Shown one piece after another: positions 59,933 to 64,000 of a stretch of 64,000 bases of DNA; within the stretch, counting starts at the first letter, position 1, and each line of letters begins with the position of its first letter. Made by a program: the position numbers and the translations under genes. This stretch comes from Ramlibacter agri (lineage in GTDB: Bacteria > Pseudomonadota > Gammaproteobacteria > Burkholderiales > Burkholderiaceae_C): NCBI RefSeq assembly GCF_012927085.1, contig NZ_JABBFX010000003.1:124001-188000 (forward strand), written 5' to 3'. Below the pieces are notes generated by a model, which worked only from the letters and a program-made list of their open reading frames with translations, was not told where the DNA came from and made no database searches.

Positions 59933-60790
59933 ATGGCGCTCCTGTCCGGAGACGGCGCGATCGAACTGCGATCGGGCCGCTACACCGCGCGCGTCGTTCC
60001 GGGCGCAGGGGGACGCATCGCGGCCCTGGCCTGCGAGGGCGTCCCCCTGCTGGTGGAGTGGGACGGCGCCCGCTTCGACGAGCACCACTGGCCGAAAGCG
60101 GGAGCCTTTCCGATGCTGCCCTTCGCGAACCGGCTGCCGCCCGAAGGTTTCACCTTTGGCGGGCGGCAGGTCCGGCCCACGCCGGGACCTGCGGGATTTG
60201 CCGTGCACGGCTTCGGGCATCGCAAGCCCTGGCAGGTGCTGGAGGCCTCGCAGCAGCACGTGCAGATGGAGTGCGTGCATGCCGGGGGCGAGGAGGACTG
60301 GCCGTGGGCATTTCGTGCGGCCCAGGAAGTGCGGCTCGCGGACGACGGGCTGCACGTGCACTTGTCGGTGCGAAACGATTCGACGGAGGCCATGCCGCTG
60401 GCGATGGGCCTGCATCCCTATCACCCGGTTCCGGTGGATGCGATGCCCGCAGACCTGCACTTCGAAGCGGCCGGCCGGCACGAACTCTGTGCGCTGGGTC
60501 GTGCGGCCGAAGCGCCAGTCGCGCCCGGATTCGGCATGTGCCGCGGGGAAACCGCTGCATTCAGCGGCTGGACCGGCAGTGCGCGCTTCGGCCACGCGAC
60601 CGACGTGCGCTGCGCCGGCGTGGAGGCCCTCGTGCTGCACCGGCCGGCGCGGGGTGATTACCTGTGCATCGAGCCCGTCACGCTGTTGCCCGGCCGGCTC
60701 GGCGCCCTCGCGCTGGCCCCTGGCGAAACAAGAAGCCTGTCCTGGAGCTGCAGCCGGCAGGCCACCAAGGATTTTCTGGAGACAACATGA
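59933..60790 (+). CDS. aldose 1-epimerase (mutarotase) family protein
   Basis: A 285-residue protein of the galactose mutarotase fold. The conserved His residues lie in AVHGFGHRKPW and MGLHPYHPV, and the catalytic Glu in YLCIEPVTLLPGRL. FANRLPPEGF is the substrate-binding Asn-Arg motif. It interconverts alpha and beta anomers of a sugar in the cytosol. Four bases separate it from the Bug gene; its stop overlaps the lipoprotein start by four. Its presence argues that the operon deals with a carbohydrate. Confidence 0.9.
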   Translation: MALLSGDGAIELRSGRYTARVVPGAGGRIAALACEGVPLLVEWDGARFDEHHWPKAGAFPMLPFANRLPPEGFTFGGRQVRPTPGPAGFAVHGFGHRKPWQVLEASQQHVQMECVHAGGEEDWPWAFRAAQEVRLADDGLHVHLSVRNDSTEAMPLAMGLHPYHPVPVDAMPADLHFEAAGRHELCALGRAAEAPVAPGFGMCRGETAAFSGWTGSARFGHATDVRCAGVEALVLHRPARGDYLCIEPVTLLPGRLGALALAPGETRSLSWSCSRQATKDFLETT

Positions 60791-62823
60791 AGCAACTTCT
60801 CTTGCGACAGACCACGGCCCGCCTGCTTGCAGGCTTGTGCGCTGCCCTCGTGCTGGCCAGCTGCGGCGGCGGTGGCGACGGCAGCAGCGCGTCCTCCGCG
60901 ACGGCGGCCTCGCGGACCACGGCGCTGCTGCAGAACTTCATCACGGACGATCCGCTCGCCGGCGACAACGGCCTGCCCGCCTCGCCGGCGGCGCCCCTTT
61001 CCTACGGGCCCATCAACATGGGCGTGGACGTGGACGGCAATGCCATCCAGGCGGTCGACGAGCAGGACGTGCGCTACTTCGACGGGCACTACTACCTGTA
61101 TGGTCCGTCCTTCACCTGCGGCGCCTTCAACTATTCGCCGGGCGTGAACACGGGCCCGCTGGTGCCGACCAGCCCGAACACGATCTATCGCTACTGCGGC
61201 CTGACGATCTACCGGTCCGACGACCTGATGAACTGGAAACTGGTCGGCACCCAGTACCTGCAGGACGCCGCGACGGGCGAGCACTTCGTCGTCAAGAAGC
61301 CGCGGGTCGTCTACTCGCCCAAGACCGGCCTGTACAACCTTTGGTTTCTCGACGGCCAGGCGGGGCTGACCACCACCAGCAGGACCGGCAAGTACTTCAT
61401 CGTGCAGTCCACTTCGCCGACCGGGCCGTGGAGCACGCCTTTCGAGCCGACCGTCGCCGCAGGCGCTCTGGGTCCGGTGGACTTCTCCATCAACACCGGG
61501 CCGGACGGCACCTCCTACATCGCCTCGGGGCATTCGGGTGTCGCGGTGATGCAGCTCAATGACGAGAAGACCGGCACCATCGACAACGTGCAGGTGAACA
61601 TCGCGCTGCAGGCCTCCGCCACTCCCAGCGTCATCACACTGGGCGGCCTGGGCATCAGCTACCACGCCGGCTGGTGGTACCTGACCGGCTCGGCCGGGTG
61701 CGGCAACTGCGTCGCAGCCAGCTTCTACTACTTGCGCGCCAAGGATCCGCACGGCCCCTGGATGAGCCCCATCGACGATTCGACAACGCAGCCGGTCATC
61801 CCCGCCGTGCTGTCGGTGGACTCCGGAAAGGCGCAGATGCACAGCGCGGTGATGCTGCCGGATGGCAGCGGCGGCACGCAGGTGCTCGTTCCCGGCACGC
61901 ACTATCGCTCCAACCCGCTCGGCGCGCCCGGTACGTCCGTGGCGCAATCGGGCGACAACAACCTGGCGCTCTCCGGCCTGTACCTCACGCCGCTGTCCTT
62001 CGACGCGCAGGGACACATCCAGCCGCTGGCGATCACGCCCAGCTACGAGTTCCCGCTGGCGCGGCCGGTCGAAGCGGTGACGCCGCCGGCCTGGCAGGCC
62101 GCCCTGGTGGTCACCAAGGACCGCTCGGTCGTCCAGTCATGGACGGTGACTTCGCAGCTTGCGACCATCTACCCGGCCGTGTTCCAACGCACGCCGGATA
62201 CATCCCCGAACCCGGCCGCAACCGCGACCATCCAGCAACCCATGGTCGATGCACCGCTGCTCGCCCGGCTGAACCTGCCCAACGGCCGCTCGTTCGCCTG
62301 GACCATCGATCCGCGGACCGTGGCCTGGGCGCCGACGAAGATCGCGCTGAACCTGCCCGAAGCCTTCGTGGGCCAGGGACGCGTGACGCTGACCCTCAGC
62401 ACCGCGGCCACCAATGGCGGCTACGGCGTCGCCGTCGGCAAGAAGGGCAGCGCCCTGGCGGGCGGTGAATACCGCGTCGTCCAGGGCGGCACGCAGACCG
62501 TGCTGCCGAACGCGGAGATGCTCGTGCAGGCCGGCGCGCTTTCCGCCCAGGCGCCGACCATCACGGCGCAGCCGCGAAGCCTGAAGGTGGCCGCCGGCAG
62601 CAACGTGGGCTTCCTGGTGCAGGCGGATGGTGTGGGCCTGGGCTACCAGTGGCTGCGCAATGGCCAGCCCGTGCTGGCGCCCGATGGCTACAACGAGTGG
62701 ACCACCGCGGCCTTGCGCCTCGCCAGCGTGACGGCGGCCGACAGCGGCACGTACACGGTGCAGGTGTTCAACCAGGTGGGCAGCGTCACCTCGGTGCCGG
62801 TGACGCTGGAGGTCACGCCCTAA
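60787..62823 (+). CDS. secreted lipoprotein with GH43-like five-bladed propeller and Ig-like domain
   Basis: A 678-residue lipoprotein with lipobox VLASC (Cys26) followed by a Gly/Ser-rich linker. Residues about 70-440 show the repeats of a GH43/GH32-type propeller: VRYFDGHYYLYGPSF, GLTIYRSDDLMNWKLVG, KKPRVVYSPKTGLYNLWF, TGPWSTPFEPT and KDPHGPWMSPID. These enzymes remove arabinose, xylose or galactose residues; the acidic catalytic triad is not fixed by eye. The last 90 residues (QPRSLKVAAGSNVGFLVQADG to the end) form an Ig-like domain with the WLRNGQPV motif. Anchored in the outer membrane, it may release the sugar processed by the operon. Confidence 0.82.
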   Translation: MKQLLLRQTTARLLAGLCAALVLASCGGGGDGSSASSATAASRTTALLQNFITDDPLAGDNGLPASPAAPLSYGPINMGVDVDGNAIQAVDEQDVRYFDGHYYLYGPSFTCGAFNYSPGVNTGPLVPTSPNTIYRYCGLTIYRSDDLMNWKLVGTQYLQDAATGEHFVVKKPRVVYSPKTGLYNLWFLDGQAGLTTTSRTGKYFIVQSTSPTGPWSTPFEPTVAAGALGPVDFSINTGPDGTSYIASGHSGVAVMQLNDEKTGTIDNVQVNIALQASATPSVITLGGLGISYHAGWWYLTGSAGCGNCVAASFYYLRAKDPHGPWMSPIDDSTTQPVIPAVLSVDSGKAQMHSAVMLPDGSGGTQVLVPGTHYRSNPLGAPGTSVAQSGDNNLALSGLYLTPLSFDAQGHIQPLAITPSYEFPLARPVEAVTPPAWQAALVVTKDRSVVQSWTVTSQLATIYPAVFQRTPDTSPNPAATATIQQPMVDAPLLARLNLPNGRSFAWTIDPRTVAWAPTKIALNLPEAFVGQGRVTLTLSTAATNGGYGVAVGKKGSALAGGEYRVVQGGTQTVLPNAEMLVQAGALSAQAPTITAQPRSLKVAAGSNVGFLVQADGVGLGYQWLRNGQPVLAPDGYNEWTTAALRLASVTAADSGTYTVQVFNQVGSVTSVPVTLEVTP

Positions 62824-62844
62824 CGCGCCTTGCCGGCGGTCGCG

Positions 62845-63759
62845 TCAGATCGCCGGCATCCTCTCCGCCACCGCCACGATCTGCTCGCGCACCCACTGCA
62901 CGCCGGGATCGTCCTCGCGGTAGCGGTGCCACTGCAGCACCTCGGTGAGCCGCGGCGTGTCCAGCGGCGGCTCGAACAGCTTCACCGGCATGGCCTGCGC
63001 GAACTGCATGGCCAGCCGCGTCTGCACGGTGGCGATGCGGCGGGTGCCGACGACGAAGCGCGGCATCAAGGTGAAGCCGTGCGTCACCACGTCGATGCGG
63101 CGCGTGTGCCCATGCTGGTTGGCGTACCAGGACTCGAACCAGGGGTTGTTGCCCTGCTCGTTCTGGTACACGACGTGGCCCAGCGACTGGTACTGCTCCA
63201 GGCTCAGGCTGTCGCCCAGCTCCGGGTGCTGGGCGCAGGCGATCACCTGGTAGGTGTCCTCGAACAGCACGGCCTGCGGGTGGTCGGCCAAGGTCAGGTG
63301 GGCCGGCGTCACCAGGAAGTCGGCGCGGCCCTGGTCCAGGTCCTGCGCCATCGTGTTGCTGGAAGGCCGGATGTCGAAGGCGAGGCCAGGCGCCACCTGC
63401 GCGATGCGCCGCAGCACCTCCGCCATCAACACGTTGGAAACGTAGTCGGAGGCGATGACTACGAAGTGGCGCTGCGCGGTGGCGGGGTCGAAGTCCGGCC
63501 GCACGCCCAGCGTGGAGTCGACCTTCAGGATGATGTCGCGCACCGGCTGGATCAGGCTTTCGGCGCGCGGCGTCAGCTTCATCGTGCGGCCCACGGGCAC
63601 CAGCAACTGGTCGTCGAAGTATTCGCGCAGCCGCGCCAGCACGCCGCTCATGGCGGACTGCGTCATGTGCATGCGCTCGGCGGCGCGCGTGACGTTGCGC
63701 TCGGCGAGCAGGGTGTCGAGCGCGATCAGCAGGTTGAGGTCGATGCGCTGGTACCGCAT
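62845..63759 (-). CDS. LysR family transcriptional regulator (NodD/SyrM-like group)
   Basis: A 304-residue regulator starting MRYQRIDLNLLIALDTLLAE with HTH VTRAAERMHMTQSAMSGVLARL. It is a clear paralogue of the regulator at 46704-47630. It is divergent from the ferredoxin reductase gene at the right edge, 80 bases apart, and convergent to the GH43-like operon. The ATG at 63759 is preceded by TATGAT seven bases away with no ribosome site; a longer frame upstream begins at a non-supported start. Confidence 0.88.
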   Translation of the reverse strand: MRYQRIDLNLLIALDTLLAERNVTRAAERMHMTQSAMSGVLARLREYFDDQLLVPVGRTMKLTPRAESLIQPVRDIILKVDSTLGVRPDFDPATAQRHFVVIASDYVSNVLMAEVLRRIAQVAPGLAFDIRPSSNTMAQDLDQGRADFLVTPAHLTLADHPQAVLFEDTYQVIACAQHPELGDSLSLEQYQSLGHVVYQNEQGNNPWFESWYANQHGHTRRIDVVTHGFTLMPRFVVGTRRIATVQTRLAMQFAQAMPVKLFEPPLDTPRLTEVLQWHRYREDDPGVQWVREQIVAVAERMPAI

Positions 63760-63766
63760 GGCGGGG

Positions 63767-63772
63767 ATCATA
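63767..63772 (-). promoter_or_regulatory. -10 hexamer with leaderless geometry before the LysR gene
   Basis: The minus strand reads TATGAT, then CCCCGCC and ATG. Five of six bases match the consensus. The -35 is unclear. Confidence 0.4.
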
Positions 63773-63839
63773 GCCGGGCAGTGCGGCGGGAACGCCGGGA
63801 GCCCGGCCGGCATCCATGGACGACAATCCACGGCGAACC

Positions 63840-64000
63840 ATGAGCAATTCCATCGTCATCATCGGCGGCGGCCACGCCGCCGCGCAGCTGTGCGCCGCCC
63901 TGGCCGAAGCGGGGCAGGGCGCCCGCGTGCACGTCGTCTGCGAAGAGCCGGCCCACCCTTACCAGCGGCCGCCGCTGTCCAAGAGCTACCTGAAGAATGC
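63840..64000 (+). CDS. FAD-dependent ferredoxin reductase, N-terminal part (cut by window edge)
   Basis: The visible 53 codons begin MSNSIVIIGGGHAAAQLCAAL, the FAD-binding Rossmann motif, and continue to HPYQRPPLSKSYLKN, a hallmark of oxygenase-coupled ferredoxin reductases (BenC/BphA4/rhodocoxin reductase type). It would take electrons from NADH to a ferredoxin. An in-frame ATG 24 bases upstream (63816) is an alternative start. It might supply a Rieske system such as the one at 3-5 kb, but the distance makes this speculative. Confidence 0.85.
   Translation, partial: MSNSIVIIGGGHAAAQLCAALAEAGQGARVHVVCEEPAHPYQRPPLSKSYLKN

Noticed and set aside
1..64000. tRNA, rRNA, insertion sequences, integrases and prophage genes
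   Set aside because: I found no cloverleaf-like sequence, no transposase or integrase motifs and no terminal repeats while reading both strands.

Overview
The window is a continuous stretch of a very GC-rich (roughly two thirds G+C by eye), densely coding chromosome. It most likely comes from a beta-proteobacterium of the order Burkholderiales, family Comamonadaceae (Variovorax/Ramlibacter-like). This placement is inferred from four Bug/TctC-type periplasmic binding proteins, many LysR and MarR regulators, recurrent GGAGACA ribosome-binding sites and abundant catabolic genes. I see no rRNA, tRNA, CRISPR array, prophage or insertion sequence.

Layout. 0-8.2 kb (+): a packed run that looks like an uncharacterised ring-cleavage pathway: MBL-fold hydrolase, DoxX protein, C-C hydrolase, extradiol dioxygenase, Rieske protein, FAD monooxygenase, a 46-residue relic of a Rieske oxygenase, an intact Rieske oxygenase, an MFS transporter and an amidohydrolase. 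8.2-10.9 kb (-): one reading frame that fuses a ThDP-dependent decarboxylase/synthase to a HisC-like aminotransferase. 11.0-16.8 kb (+): a complete Dpp/Opp-type ABC importer ending in a MarR gene, with a two-site operator in its promoter. 16.9-18.0 kb: a lipoprotein and a cupredoxin behind an ECF-type promoter. 18.0-22.2 kb (-): an FbpABC/phosphonate-type importer with a Pho box. 22.3-22.8 kb: two tiny minus-strand ORFs. 22.8-33.6 kb: hybrid histidine kinase and envelope functions (SlyB-like lipoprotein, CREST-type membrane hydrolase, META/DUF4377 lipoprotein, phospholipase D, SH3 protein, amino-acid antiporter, LapA-like protein, PLDc_N/SHOCT protein, signal peptidase I, MFS). 33.6-37.5 kb: MarR, two orphan binding proteins, a basic protein and a GST. 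37.5-39.7 kb (-): a bacteriophytochrome. 39.7-44.2 kb (-): an operon of ornithine cyclodeaminase-like, DapA-like and semialdehyde dehydrogenase genes plus a Bug protein. 44.4-49.8 kb (-): a LysR gene, then a five-gene operon (epimerase, C-C hydrolase, LysR, cupin, SDR). 49.9-56.3 kb (+): lactonase, HisD-like dehydrogenase, SDR, FAH-family hydrolase, Bug protein and an M16 peptidase. 56.3-63.8 kb: LysR, sulfatase, Bug protein, aldose epimerase, a GH43-like lipoprotein and LysR. The right edge cuts a ferredoxin reductase.

The genes suggest a soil or rhizosphere scavenger. Separate operons each pair enzymes for an aromatic, sugar-acid or sulfated substrate with a binding protein and a local regulator. 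Points that stand out are the ThDP-aminotransferase fusion, the Rieske relic, two C-C hydrolases about 86% identical but 46 kb apart, the twin operator of the Dpp-like operon, the Pho box, and repeated promoter geometry (TAnnnT 6-8 bases before a start codon with no Shine-Dalgarno) that predicts leaderless mRNAs.
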